This document shows, one piece after another, positions 34,067 to 41,912 of a stretch of 47,959 nt of DNA (positions within the stretch are counted from its first letter, which is position 1; each line of letters begins with the position of its first letter). The notes under the pieces were generated by a model. The model made no database searches. It was not told the DNA's origin and worked only from the letters and a program-made list of their open reading frames with translations. Position numbers and translations under genes: made by a program. The DNA comes from an uncultured Acidimicrobiales bacterium (GTDB lineage Bacteria; Actinomycetota; Acidimicrobiia; Acidimicrobiales; SHLQ01). The stretch is from NCBI GenBank assembly GCA_938038815.1, contig CALHTF010000052.1, positions 1 through 47,959 on the forward strand, read 5' to 3'.

Positions 34067-34687
34067 ATGATGGTCCAGAAAGAGCGGAACGTGGATTCAG
34101 CAGATGTCGTGCAAACAGCAAACAAGCCAAGTAGTGGCGGTGGCCTGGCGGCTCTGCGATGGCTCGTCGTAGGAGCCGCTATAGGCATGGCCGTGTGGTT
34201 TATGGCGAGCTTTGTCTCGGTATTTACCTCCGACGCCCTGGTTGCGCCGCTCGAGTTGTCGCTGGGCGCCGAGGAGATCTCGTCGAAGTTCCCCACGGGC
34301 GCATCAGCGGACGAGGCAACGGCGCTGGTCGATGTTGAAACCGGTCTGGGCTATCGCTTGATGTGGTGGCTCGTAACAGATGCCCGGTCGTTGCTGGGCC
34401 TTGCGTTCGCGGCAGTTATGTACAAAATGCTGGGTAATGACACCCAACCGTTTACCGAAGCCAATGCCAAGCGGCTCAAAATTCTCATCGGGCTGTCGCT
34501 CGCCTTTGCTTGCACCGACTTTTTGCGCCCAATCGCAAGTGTGGCGATCCAGGACAGTGCAGGGTTCGACGGCTTCGAGGTAAGTTGGGACTTCACGTCG
34601 ATATACGTTGCGGTGCTCCTCAGTGGCCTTCTACAGATCTGGCAGCGTGGGGTTACTCTCCAGGCCGATCAGGAACTCATCATCTGA
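34067..34687 (+). CDS. DUF2975-type membrane protein
   Basis: The 206-residue protein has four hydrophobic helices: ALRWLVVGAAIGMAVWFMA near residue 35, one near RLMWWLVTDARSLLGLAFAA, one at ILIGLSLAFACTDFLRPIA and one at FTSIYVAVLLSGLLQIW. The layout and the pairing with a small Xre-type regulator match DUF2975 proteins found beside YozG-like regulators. Function is unknown; it may be the target or sensor for the regulator. The start is uncertain: ATG ATG at 34067/34070 or GTG at 34055. Its stop overlaps the regulator's ATG by one base (TGATG). Confidence 0.78.
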   Translation: MMVQKERNVDSADVVQTANKPSSGGGLAALRWLVVGAAIGMAVWFMASFVSVFTSDALVAPLELSLGAEEISSKFPTGASADEATALVDVETGLGYRLMWWLVTDARSLLGLAFAAVMYKMLGNDTQPFTEANAKRLKILIGLSLAFACTDFLRPIASVAIQDSAGFDGFEVSWDFTSIYVAVLLSGLLQIWQRGVTLQADQELII

Positions 34688-34917
34688 TGCCCGCCGATAA
34701 CGACTCGTCGGCCATCACGGTGCACCTCGACGAGGTGCTCGCCGACCGCGGCATGACCATGACCGAACTCGCCGAACGCGTCGGCTTGACGATGGCCAAT
34801 ATGTCGATCCTCAAGACCGGAAAGGCGAAAGCGATTCGCTTCAGCACGTTGTCGGCGATATGTGAAGTGCTCGAGTGTCAACCGGCCGACCTCCTTCGGT
34901 ACACACCGGACTCCTAG
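34687..34917 (+). CDS. Xre/YozG-family helix-turn-helix regulator
   Basis: The 76-residue protein is almost only a helix-turn-helix: ITVHLDEVLADRGMTMTELAERVGLT, then MANMSILKTGKAKAIRFSTL, ending CEVLECQPADLLRYTPD. This is the pattern of YozG-like small Xre regulators, which commonly follow DUF2975 genes. It is translationally coupled to the membrane gene and likely binds the ATTGATA repeats in the shared promoter. The stop interlocks with that of the SEC-C gene through CTAG. Confidence 0.9.
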   Translation: MPADNDSSAITVHLDEVLADRGMTMTELAERVGLTMANMSILKTGKAKAIRFSTLSAICEVLECQPADLLRYTPDS

Positions 34918-35411
34918 CCGCAGCAGTGCTTGAACTTCTTGCCTGACCCGCAGGTGCATGGCTGGTTTCGTCCGACCGGGTCGACCTTGCCGTAGTCGTC
35001 GGCGATAGCGGTTCGTACCGTTGCCGCCCGACCCAGGCCAGCGGCCGACTTGATCGTTCCGTCGGCGGTGCCAGCGTCCATCGAGGCGGGCGCGAGGAAT
35101 ACCGCGCAGCTGCCGTCGGCTCGAACGCTGGCCAGCCAATGCTCGTCGAGGTCGGGGAGGTCGGTCTTGACCACCCCTTCGCCTAGCGGGTTGAGCAGCA
35201 CGACGTCGTGACGGCGGATTTCCATCGTCCAACCCAAGCCGTGGCCTAGGTTGTCCTCGACGTTGCCGGTATCGGGGCTTACCGGCCAATCGGTTGGCAG
35301 GTCGGCGCTCGACAACAACACGATTCCGGCACGCGGGGTAGCGATCGAACGGGCGAACGTAATCGCCGACCCGTCTTTACCGGCTCCCGATGACCGAATC
35401 GATTGACGCAT
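34914..35411 (-). CDS. SEC-C motif protein with unassigned N-terminal domain
   Basis: The 165-residue protein ends with VGRNQPCTCGSGKKFKHCCG, a complete zinc-binding SEC-C motif as at the C-terminus of SecA. The preceding 130 residues do not match SecA or any domain I recognise; they contain GIVLLSSADLPTDWPVS and HDVVLLNPLGEGVV. SEC-C motifs bind zinc and often mediate ribosome or protein contacts. The start is the ATG giving MRQSIRSSG, with TACGCT six bases before it. It lies downstream of a receiver protein on the same strand, separated by a long hairpin. Confidence 0.8.
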   Translation of the reverse strand: MRQSIRSSGAGKDGSAITFARSIATPRAGIVLLSSADLPTDWPVSPDTGNVEDNLGHGLGWTMEIRRHDVVLLNPLGEGVVKTDLPDLDEHWLASVRADGSCAVFLAPASMDAGTADGTIKSAAGLGRAATVRTAIADDYGKVDPVGRNQPCTCGSGKKFKHCCG

Positions 35412-35417
35412 CCGAAC

Positions 35418-35423
35418 AGCGTA
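35418..35423 (-). promoter_or_regulatory. Candidate -10 box (leaderless) for the SEC-C gene
   Basis: Reads TACGCT on the minus strand, 6 bases before the ATG. Confidence 0.5.
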
Positions 35424-35444
35424 GAGCCCCGTCACCCGTTCTGA

Positions 35445-35479
35445 TTGCAGTTGAGCCGCGGAGCGCGGTTCAACTGCAA
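35445..35479. terminator. Long hairpin between the receiver and SEC-C genes
   Basis: Arms TTGCAGTTGAGCCGCG and CGCGGTTCAACTGCAA pair over 16 positions with one mismatch that can form a G-U pair, around GAG. It likely ends the receiver transcript, although the T-rich flank is on the wrong side for a classical minus-strand terminator. The plus-strand flank AAATTTCGGG recurs elsewhere. Confidence 0.6.
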
Positions 35480-35495
35480 AAATTTCGGGAGGGGG

Positions 35496-35888
35496 TTAGT
35501 GGTCTTCGGCGGGTATTAGTTCGGCGGCGGTGAGGAGTTCGTCGATCTTGCGGCGTAGGCCGAAGGCGTTGAGGGGCTTGACGAGCCAGCCATCGGCTTC
35601 GCTTTGGGTGGCGAGGAACTGATCGGCCTCGCGGTCGAGCAAGATCATGACCGGCACCGTGTCGAGACGGCCCTCACGAGCCTCTTGTTTCACCAGCAAA
35701 CTGGTGGCCATTCCGCCCATATTGCCGATTTGCAGGTCGAGAACCACGATGTCGGGTTCGACCTGTTCCATCGCTTCGGACACCTGGGCGCCTTCACGAA
35801 TGCGAAACACCTGGTGAAGGCCACCAAGAGCCGCATCGACCTCGTCGTAGAGCCAGTCTGCATCGGTTGCAAGAAGTACGTCAGCCAC
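35496..35888 (-). CDS. Stand-alone response-regulator receiver protein
   Basis: The 130-residue protein is a receiver domain without an output domain. The phospho-acceptor is Asp51 in DIVVLDLQI, the N-terminal acidic patch is DADW at residues 9-12 and the switch Lys is Lys104 in WLVKPL. The conserved Thr/Ser of the fourth strand is a Leu (position 84 in MILLD), so the usual phosphorylation switch may be altered. I start at the GTG giving VADVLLATD, with TAACAT seven bases before it; an ATG 12 codons upstream would place the N-terminus beyond the fold. It diverges from the STAS gene. Confidence 0.87.
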   Translation of the reverse strand: MADVLLATDADWLYDEVDAALGGLHQVFRIREGAQVSEAMEQVEPDIVVLDLQIGNMGGMATSLLVKQEAREGRLDTVPVMILLDREADQFLATQSEADGWLVKPLNAFGLRRKIDELLTAAELIPAEDH

Positions 35889-35895
35889 GGTCGCA

Positions 35896-35901
35896 ATGTT
35901 A
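35896..35901 (-). promoter_or_regulatory. Candidate -10 box (leaderless) for the receiver gene
   Basis: Reads TAACAT on the minus strand, 7 bases before the GTG; it supports GTG over the upstream ATG. Confidence 0.5.
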
Positions 35902-36025
35902 CCCGCCCGGCGAACCCAGCCCACGATCGCAACGAAAACAGCCCCGTTTCAGGGTCCGGACTAAAACTCGGTTCGACACTCGGCTATCCTTACATCTCGG
36001 ATTCGGTTCGCAGACCGAGTGTCCT

Positions 36026-36031
36026 AGGAGG
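36026..36031 (+). promoter_or_regulatory. Strong ribosome binding site of the STAS gene
   Basis: A full AGGAGG five bases before the GTG fixes that start. Confidence 0.85.
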
Positions 36032-36036
36032 ACCCA

Positions 36037-36387
36037 GTGCTCGAGATTCAGATCGAGAACACAGATAAGTACACCATTGCTCGCCCCGTGGGTGAGCTCG
36101 ATGCATATACCGTGGGCGACTTTCGCGAGAAGCTCACCGAATTGGCGGAAACACCCCAGCTTTTGATCGACCTCTCCGAGGTTCCCTTTATGGACTCGGC
36201 GGGCCTTGGCGCACTTATCGGCGGGATCCGCCGGGTGCGCGACAACGACGGCGCCGTGGCGGTTGTCTCCGCCCGCCAAACCCTCACCCGCTTGCTGCAC
36301 ACCACCGGTTTCGACCGGATCGTGCCGGTAACCGAGACCATTGACGAAGCCGTTTCGGCGCTCAACGACCCCGAACTACAGAGCTAA
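36037..36387 (+). CDS. STAS-domain anti-sigma factor antagonist
   Basis: A 116-residue STAS protein of the SpoIIAA/RsbV type. YTIARPVGELDAYTVGDFREKL opens the fold, and LIDLSEVPFMDSAGLGALIGG contains the phospho-acceptor, Ser54, in MDSAGLG. The final helix is LTRLLHTTGFDRI. It would bind an anti-sigma kinase unless phosphorylated. No RsbW-like kinase, sigma factor or phosphatase lies next to it, so its partners are elsewhere. The GTG start is fixed by a perfect ribosome site. It converges on the ArsA gene after 5 bases. Confidence 0.92.
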   Translation: MLEIQIENTDKYTIARPVGELDAYTVGDFREKLTELAETPQLLIDLSEVPFMDSAGLGALIGGIRRVRDNDGAVAVVSARQTLTRLLHTTGFDRIVPVTETIDEAVSALNDPELQS

Positions 36388-36392
36388 GCGCG

Positions 36393-37451
36393 CTACTCGT
36401 CTTCCCCAAATATCGCCTGACGTAGCCGATCGAGGCTTTCGAGATCGTGTACGTCGGTGTCGAGCAGCGGCACCCGAACCACGATCGGGTCGCCGTGAAT
36501 CGACTCGACCAGGCTCGCGATGTGCTCGTCTTCGCGGTCGGCCAGCGCGTGCAGTTCGTCGTGAGCCTGTAGGTACGGCGCAAACTCGGGAGCCTTTGGA
36601 CGGCGCTTCAGCCGCACGAACGACGGCTGCAGCCGGTTCATCACGACGGCCGCCACGTCGAGGCTGTTGTCGTGTAGTTGGGTCGCGAGGTAGGTCGCTT
36701 CGATGGTGGTGTCGCGCCGCGCCGACGCAACCAACACAAAGGCCGCCTCATCGGAACCCAGCATCGCCAACACGGCTTGGGACCGTTCCTTAAAGCCGCC
36801 CTCCATTCCCTCAAACGCCTGGAAGAACGCAACCACATCGTCGACCACCGCGCTGCCGACGATCTTGGAAAGTTGCCGTAACAACACCTGGCTGGCCTTG
36901 AGCAGCGAGCGGGTTGGGGTCATCAACGCGCGGTATAGCCAGTGGTCGATCAGGCGGGCGAGCAGGTTGGGCGAGTCGAGGAAGGCCAGTGCGTTGCGGC
37001 TCGGCGGGGTGTCGACGACGACCAGGTCGTACTCGCCGTTGGTGGTCAGCTCGTACAGCTTTTCCATCGCCATATATTCCTGGGTGCCCGACAGCGACTG
37101 AGACATGTTGGCGTAGAAGTCGTTGTTGAGAATCCGCTCGGCCTGGGCGTCGTCGCCGGCGTGGCGTTGCACCAACTCGTCAAAGGTGGTCTTGGTATCG
37201 AGCATCAAGGCGACCAACCGGCCAGCGCTCTGGTTATCGAGGTCGATCTCGGTGGGTTCGTTCCCGAGTTCGCCGATACCCAGTGCATCGGCAAGACGCC
37301 GCGCCGGATCGATCGTGACCAGCGCAACGTTGCGGCCAGCACGTGCCGCTTCGAGGGCCAACACCGCCGCAGTGGTGGTTTTGCCGACCCCGCCGGTGCC
37401 GGCGAGAACGATCACCCGGCGATCGGTGACCAACGAGGTGATGTCGCTCAT
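36393..37451 (-). CDS. ArsA-family ATPase (downstream copy, intact P-loop)
   Basis: The 352-residue protein is a deviant-Walker ATPase of the ArsA/Get3 type. The N-terminal loop is LAGTGGVGKTTTAAVLAL, switch I has VTIDPARRLADALGIG, and switch II is VVVDTPPSRNALAFLDSP. The C-terminal half has a helical extension with no transmembrane segment or arsenic-binding Cys cluster. Mycobacteria have a similar pair (Rv3679-Rv3680) next to whiB4, and whiB lies near here too. The GTG/ATG at the start overlaps the partner stop by four bases. Function may be redox, membrane protein or anion related; not metal resistance by sequence. Confidence 0.88.
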   Translation of the reverse strand: MSDITSLVTDRRVIVLAGTGGVGKTTTAAVLALEAARAGRNVALVTIDPARRLADALGIGELGNEPTEIDLDNQSAGRLVALMLDTKTTFDELVQRHAGDDAQAERILNNDFYANMSQSLSGTQEYMAMEKLYELTTNGEYDLVVVDTPPSRNALAFLDSPNLLARLIDHWLYRALMTPTRSLLKASQVLLRQLSKIVGSAVVDDVVAFFQAFEGMEGGFKERSQAVLAMLGSDEAAFVLVASARRDTTIEATYLATQLHDNSLDVAAVVMNRLQPSFVRLKRRPKAPEFAPYLQAHDELHALADREDEHIASLVESIHGDPIVVRVPLLDTDVHDLESLDRLRQAIFGEDE

Positions 37452-38404
37452 GAGGGATCACCCAACTCGATCGCTTCGACCGCGTGGCGAAGATGCTCGG
37501 CGAGCTCGTCGATCTGGTCGGCTCCGACATCGCTACCAAAGATGTACGGCAGGGTGAGCTGCTCGAGCGGGAGTTCGGTAGCCAGTCGTGCTTGCTGTTC
37601 GGCTTGCAGCAAGCTCCGTTTCTGGCGGAAGTCGCCAGCAGCGGTGAGGTCGGCCAGGTCAGCTTTGCTGAGGTTGGTCCGCACATCGTCGAGGCTCACG
37701 TCGAGTCCGTCGATCTCGGAGTACCGGCCGTTGACCACCACCGGGCCGAGCTGAACACCCACATCGTCTTCGAGTTGGTAGGCGGTGTCGATGAGTTCGT
37801 TGACCGGTGTTTCCTCCGGCAAGGTGACCAACATGACCTCGCAGGTCGCGGGGTCGTTGAGCATCTCAAGCACCGCCTTGGCCTGGGCGTGAATTGGTCC
37901 GCTCTCGGCCATTTCCATCAGCTGAGCCGGGGCTCGCAGGAAGGTCATGGCGTGCCCCGAGGCGGGCGCATCGACGATCACCAGATCGACCGGCGCTTCG
38001 TTGACGAGCTGCTTGATCTTGCCGAGCACGAGCAGGTCTTTGATGCCGGGCGTCGCGGTGGCGATCACCTCGATGGCCCCGGTCTTTTGGAGCCGTTTCG
38101 AGACCATCTTGAGACCGTGATCGTCGAGCCACTCGACCAAGGCGGTATCGGGCGTGATCGATCGGGCGGTGATCGCGGCGGATTCTTTGTCGGCAGCCCG
38201 CAGGGTGGTGTCGCGATAGCTGATCTCGTCGACCTCAAAGAGTGAGGCCAGAGCGTAGCGCCCATCGACCTCGACCAGAAGTGTCGAACGACCCGTCCGG
38301 GCAGCTAGGCGTGCCAGAGACGCCGCAACTACGGTTTTACCCACGCCACCTTTGCCAGCAACGATGACCAGGCGGGTGCGGTCGAAATAATCGTCAGGAT
38401 CCAC
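37448..38404 (-). CDS. ArsA-family ATPase (upstream copy)
   Basis: The 318-residue protein has the P-loop VAGKGGVGKTVVAASLARL, which includes the signature Lys of deviant Walker ATPases. LLVEVDGRYAL is the first switch region, and LVIVDAPASGHAMTFLRAP the second. It differs from its partner in length and switch sequence, so the two likely form a heterodimer. It leads the pair and overlaps it by four bases. The start codon is GTG, only two bases from the divergent GTG of nfeD, so the two promoters must lie within or across each other's genes. Confidence 0.88.
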   Translation of the reverse strand: MDPDDYFDRTRLVIVAGKGGVGKTVVAASLARLAARTGRSTLLVEVDGRYALASLFEVDEISYRDTTLRAADKESAAITARSITPDTALVEWLDDHGLKMVSKRLQKTGAIEVIATATPGIKDLLVLGKIKQLVNEAPVDLVIVDAPASGHAMTFLRAPAQLMEMAESGPIHAQAKAVLEMLNDPATCEVMLVTLPEETPVNELIDTAYQLEDDVGVQLGPVVVNGRYSEIDGLDVSLDDVRTNLSKADLADLTAAGDFRQKRSLLQAEQQARLATELPLEQLTLPYIFGSDVGADQIDELAEHLRHAVEAIELGDPS

Positions 38405-38406
38405 GG

Positions 38407-39789
38407 GTGCTCACTCGACTTCGAAGACTAGCGATATTGGCGCTGTTGATCACAGCACTGCTTGGCGGGCTAATCGGTGGCGCGCCCGCGGCGACTGCTC
38501 AAGGTGACGCCCAAGATACCGCGCAGAATGAGACACCCGAGCCGTCGTTCGATGCCGGTGTGGTGAACATCGTCGAAGTATCGGGCTACCTCGATGCGGT
38601 TTTGGTCGATTTCATCCACCAAGAACTCGACTTGGCCGAAGCCCAGGGCGCTCGGTCGGTGGTGCTTCAGCTCAACAGCCCGGGCGCGTTGGTAGACGAC
38701 GAGACCTTCGCCAAGCTCACCGACCGGATCGCCGAGATGACGATCCCGTTCAACGTGTGGGTCGGCCCGTCGGGCGCCAAGGCCAAAGGCCGTTCAGCGC
38801 AGTTGCTGGGCCTGGCCGATGAGGTCGGAATCGCCAACGGTTCGCCGTTCGGCGACCTCGGCCCGTCGGTGCTCGACGACGCCGAGGTTTCTGCCGAGTA
38901 CAAAGCCGTCGAAGCCGGGCTGCGAAACAACACCCAAGAGTTCATCGATGAGGGCGACGATGTCGAGTACGGGTTCGGTCGACTCGCCCCGACCATTATC
39001 TTCTTCCTACTCGACCTGCCCGAATTCGAATCCTCGATCGACGACTCGGGCGAGCAGCCGGTTCGCGTACCCGAGACCCAGGCCCGATTCGGCGCACTCT
39101 CGGTGTTTAAGCAACAGGTCCACAACCTCGGCAGCCCACCGGTGGCGTACCTGTTGTTTCTGCTCGGCATTGCGCTGTTGATCTTTGAGTTGTTCACCGC
39201 CGGCGTTGGTGTTGCCGGCATCATCGGCGCTGGTGCGTTCATCGGTGGCTGTTACGGCCTCGACGTGCTGCCTGCCCGATGGTGGGCGGTCGCCATGCTG
39301 GTTCTGGCCATGGTGGCGTTTGCCATCGACGTGCAGACCGGTGTGCCCCGTTTTTGGACGGCGGTCGGAACCGTGCTCCTGGTGATCGGCTCGATCTTCT
39401 TGTACGACGGCGTGAGCATTGGTTGGGTCGCATTGCTGACCGGCTTGATCGGGATCCTGTTGGCGATGATCAACGGCATGCCGTCGATGGTCCGAACCCG
39501 GTTCTCGACCCCCACGATCGGTCGGACGAACCTGCTCGGTCAGCTCGGCGACGTGGTCGAGGCGGTCAACCCAGATGGCGTGGTCATGATCGATGGCGCC
39601 CGGTGGCGGGCTCGTACCAACCGCGCAACTCCGGTCGACGTTGGCGAACGAGCCCGGGTTATCGAGATCGATGGCCTGATCCTCGAAGTCGAGCCCGAAG
39701 CCGGCGCAGCGCGCGACTACCGCGAACGCGGCCCGAAAGAAGACGGCGAAGTCGCCGAAACCGACCAAACCGAAACCGTCGAGTCCTAA
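38407..39789 (+). CDS. NfeD-family membrane protein with ClpP-like serine protease domain
   Basis: The 460-residue protein has a signal peptide (LAILALLITALLGGLIGGA), a ClpP/crotonase-like protease domain at residues 50-200, about five membrane helices at 245-365 and an NfeD-type OB fold at 375-430. The protease part shows VVLQLNSPGALVDD and VWVGPSGAKAKG, whose Ser sits where the PH1510-type catalytic Ser is found; a catalytic Lys is likely in the following helix. The OB fold reads LLGQLGDVVEAVNPDGVV. Long NfeD proteins usually work with a stomatin-like partner in membrane quality control, but no stomatin gene is adjacent. GTG start. Confidence 0.88.
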   Translation: MLTRLRRLAILALLITALLGGLIGGAPAATAQGDAQDTAQNETPEPSFDAGVVNIVEVSGYLDAVLVDFIHQELDLAEAQGARSVVLQLNSPGALVDDETFAKLTDRIAEMTIPFNVWVGPSGAKAKGRSAQLLGLADEVGIANGSPFGDLGPSVLDDAEVSAEYKAVEAGLRNNTQEFIDEGDDVEYGFGRLAPTIIFFLLDLPEFESSIDDSGEQPVRVPETQARFGALSVFKQQVHNLGSPPVAYLLFLLGIALLIFELFTAGVGVAGIIGAGAFIGGCYGLDVLPARWWAVAMLVLAMVAFAIDVQTGVPRFWTAVGTVLLVIGSIFLYDGVSIGWVALLTGLIGILLAMINGMPSMVRTRFSTPTIGRTNLLGQLGDVVEAVNPDGVVMIDGARWRARTNRATPVDVGERARVIEIDGLILEVEPEAGAARDYRERGPKEDGEVAETDQTETVES

Positions 39790-39805
39790 GCCGCTAGCCA
39801 GCGGC
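39790..39805 (+). terminator. Weak hairpin after nfeD
   Basis: GCCGCT and AGCGGC pair around AGCC immediately after the stop, followed by CGTTACCCGAAATTT. The stem is only six bases, so termination here would be weak. Confidence 0.3.
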
Positions 39806-39939
39806 GTTACCCGAAATTTGCCCTTCGGTCGAGATGTGATGGGGGTCACGTGGTTGACCAGCCCATTTACTCTTTGGCGCGCGATTCCGAGGCCGTATAG
39901 GGTCCTCGAAATCGGCATGAGGTAGGGAGTTGTCGGGAA

Positions 39940-40200
39940 GTGAAGTCTGGAAATTCGGCGAGAGAAATCGCGTGGCAGGCCAAAGCGGCGTGTCGGGGTC
40001 CGCAAGCTCGAGTGTTCTTTCCCCCACCACGTTTCGAGCGCAAAGACGAGCGACTCGAACGCGAGTATCTGGCCAAGGCAATCTGCGACGAATGTCCGGT
40101 GCGCAGCGATTGTCTCGACCACGCCCTGAACGTCCGTGAACAGCACGGCGTGTGGGGCGGTTTGAGCGAGAGCGAGCGCCGAACCGCAGCCGCGGTTTAG
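39940..40200 (+). CDS. WhiB-family iron-sulfur transcription factor
   Basis: The 86-residue protein has the four invariant Cys of the Wbl family: one in AACRG, then the CxxCxxxxxC cluster of AICDECPVRSDCLDHAL. The turn GVWGGLSESERR and a basic end follow. These bind a 4Fe-4S cluster that responds to oxygen or nitric oxide and act with the principal sigma factor. The short GTG-started form and location near two ArsA-type ATPases recall the whiB4 neighbourhood of mycobacteria. A GGGAG element is present upstream but far from the start, so translation may be weak or leaderless. Its stop interlocks with that of selB (TTAG). Confidence 0.93.
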   Translation: MKSGNSAREIAWQAKAACRGPQARVFFPPPRFERKDERLEREYLAKAICDECPVRSDCLDHALNVREQHGVWGGLSESERRTAAAV

Positions 40201-41912
40201 TCGCTGGGGAAGCGGGGTCCGGCGATTCGGACGTCGTCGCGGCGACGAGTGATTGCGTTGTCGTCGAGATGATTGAGCAGCGGCAGCGCGTGTTTGCGGG
40301 TGTTGCCGGCCGCGCTCCGGAACTGCGAAACGGTAAAGCCATCGGCGTTGGCGAGCAGGCCTCGAACAACGTCGATCGCCGCATCGATCGCTTCGGTGGC
40401 GAAGAAGACGCCGTCTTTGGAGAACACCGCCCCTTGTCGAGCAAGGTCGCGCAGTTCGTCGCGGCCGATGCCGTCCGGGTCGGGCGGCGCCAACAGATTG
40501 GCCCGTAGTGCGGCCAGGAACGGATGGTCGGCGGTTGGGTTGGCCGCGTCGGAAGCGCGAGCGCGCCCGGATTCGATCGAGTACCCCTCGAGCAGTTCGA
40601 TCGCGGCCCGACTCTGGTCGTCGAGGACCGCAGTGTCGAAGCCCAGCGGACCTGCTTCATCGATGCGGGTTCGCAGTTCGGTGAGCTTGGCTTCTAGAGC
40701 TTCGGGCGAGACCACCCAGCTACCGACGGTGGGTTCGCGCTTTTCACCGGTGAGCAGCGTGAGGTGCTTGACATCGACCCAACCGCGTTCGGCGACCACC
40801 CGATCGACCGATCGGTCGGGTCGGGCTTTCGACGCAGGGAGCACGGGTGCCAGGTCGAGGATTTCGCCGCCGCCGATCGTTTCGCCCCGTCCGGCTTCGC
40901 GCAGCACGAACCGGTCGCCCGGCACCAACGGAAGAGCGGTCGGGAGGAACAGCCGGACATTGCCCGCCTGCCCGGGCTGCAAGGCTTCGGGGCCAAGAAT
41001 TCGCATGCGGACCGGATATTCGCCGGACCCGATGTACAGCAGGTGGGCGCCGCGGCGAGACACCTTGTGGTCGACGGCGTCGAGCACGGTGAGGCTGGCG
41101 TCGACTACGTCGGTGGTGTGCCACTGTTCCGCCTTGATCACGGCGTCGCCTCGGCCCACCTGGTCGTGCGAAACACCACCGAGGTTGATCGCCACGCGGT
41201 TGCCGGGGCCGATCTTGGTTCGGTTCTCGTATTGGCTTTGCAGGCCTCGAACTCGAACCTGTCGATCGCCGGGCGCCACGGAGAGTTCGTCGTCAACCCG
41301 GATACGACCGCCGGTAAGCGTGCCCGTGACCACCGTGCCAGCGCCCTTGGCCGCGAACGCCCGGTCGATCCACAGGCGGGGTTTGGTCGAGTCGGCGGCT
41401 TGGGGGGTGGTGTCGAGCAGCCGGTCGAGCCCGGCTCGAAGGTCGTCGACCCCGATGCCGGCAAGGGCGTCGACGCCGATCACCTCGGCGTCTTCGAGAA
41501 AGGTGCCTGCCACGTGGTCGGCGATGTCGAGTCGCGCGAGTTCGATCAGGTCGTCGTCGGCGATGCCGACTTTGGTGAGGGCGATGATCCCGTGCTGCGC
41601 GCCGAGCAGTTCGAGAATGCGGAGGTGTTCTTCGCTCTGGGGTTTCCACCCTTCGGTGGCGGCCACGACGAAAAGGCTGGCGTCGACCGCGCCGACTCCG
41701 GCCAGCATGTTCTTCAGGAACCGAACGTGGCCGGGAACGTCGATGATCGCCACGCCGCGTTGGCTCGGTAGCGACAACGATGCGAACCCGAGGTCGATGG
41801 TGAGGCCCCGTTCCTTCTCTTCGGCGAATCGATCGGGGTCGGTGCCGGTGAGTGCTTTCACCAGCGTGGATTTTCCATGGTCGACGTGGCCAGCGGTTGC
41901 GACGACGTGCAT
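40197..41912 (-). CDS. selB: Selenocysteine-specific elongation factor
   Basis: The 571-residue GTPase delivers selenocysteinyl-tRNA to UGA codons marked by a SECIS hairpin. The P-loop is GHVDHGKST, RGLTIDLGFA is the effector loop, IDVPGHVRFLKNM is the DxxG region and LTKVGIADD the base-specificity motif (TKVG for NKxD). Domains II and III follow, and the C-terminal third has winged-helix repeats that bind SECIS. The length supports a full bacterial SelB. It starts one base into the selA stop (TAATG), so the two are coupled. No selC, selD or in-frame-TGA selenoprotein was found in the window. Confidence 0.95.
   Translation of the reverse strand: MHVVATAGHVDHGKSTLVKALTGTDPDRFAEEKERGLTIDLGFASLSLPSQRGVAIIDVPGHVRFLKNMLAGVGAVDASLFVVAATEGWKPQSEEHLRILELLGAQHGIIALTKVGIADDDLIELARLDIADHVAGTFLEDAEVIGVDALAGIGVDDLRAGLDRLLDTTPQAADSTKPRLWIDRAFAAKGAGTVVTGTLTGGRIRVDDELSVAPGDRQVRVRGLQSQYENRTKIGPGNRVAINLGGVSHDQVGRGDAVIKAEQWHTTDVVDASLTVLDAVDHKVSRRGAHLLYIGSGEYPVRMRILGPEALQPGQAGNVRLFLPTALPLVPGDRFVLREAGRGETIGGGEILDLAPVLPASKARPDRSVDRVVAERGWVDVKHLTLLTGEKREPTVGSWVVSPEALEAKLTELRTRIDEAGPLGFDTAVLDDQSRAAIELLEGYSIESGRARASDAANPTADHPFLAALRANLLAPPDPDGIGRDELRDLARQGAVFSKDGVFFATEAIDAAIDVVRGLLANADGFTVSQFRSAAGNTRKHALPLLNHLDDNAITRRRDDVRIAGPRFPSD

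Noticed and set aside
36393..38404. Arsenite efflux operon
   Set aside because: The ATPases lack the arsenic-binding cysteines, and no arsB, arsC or arsR is present.
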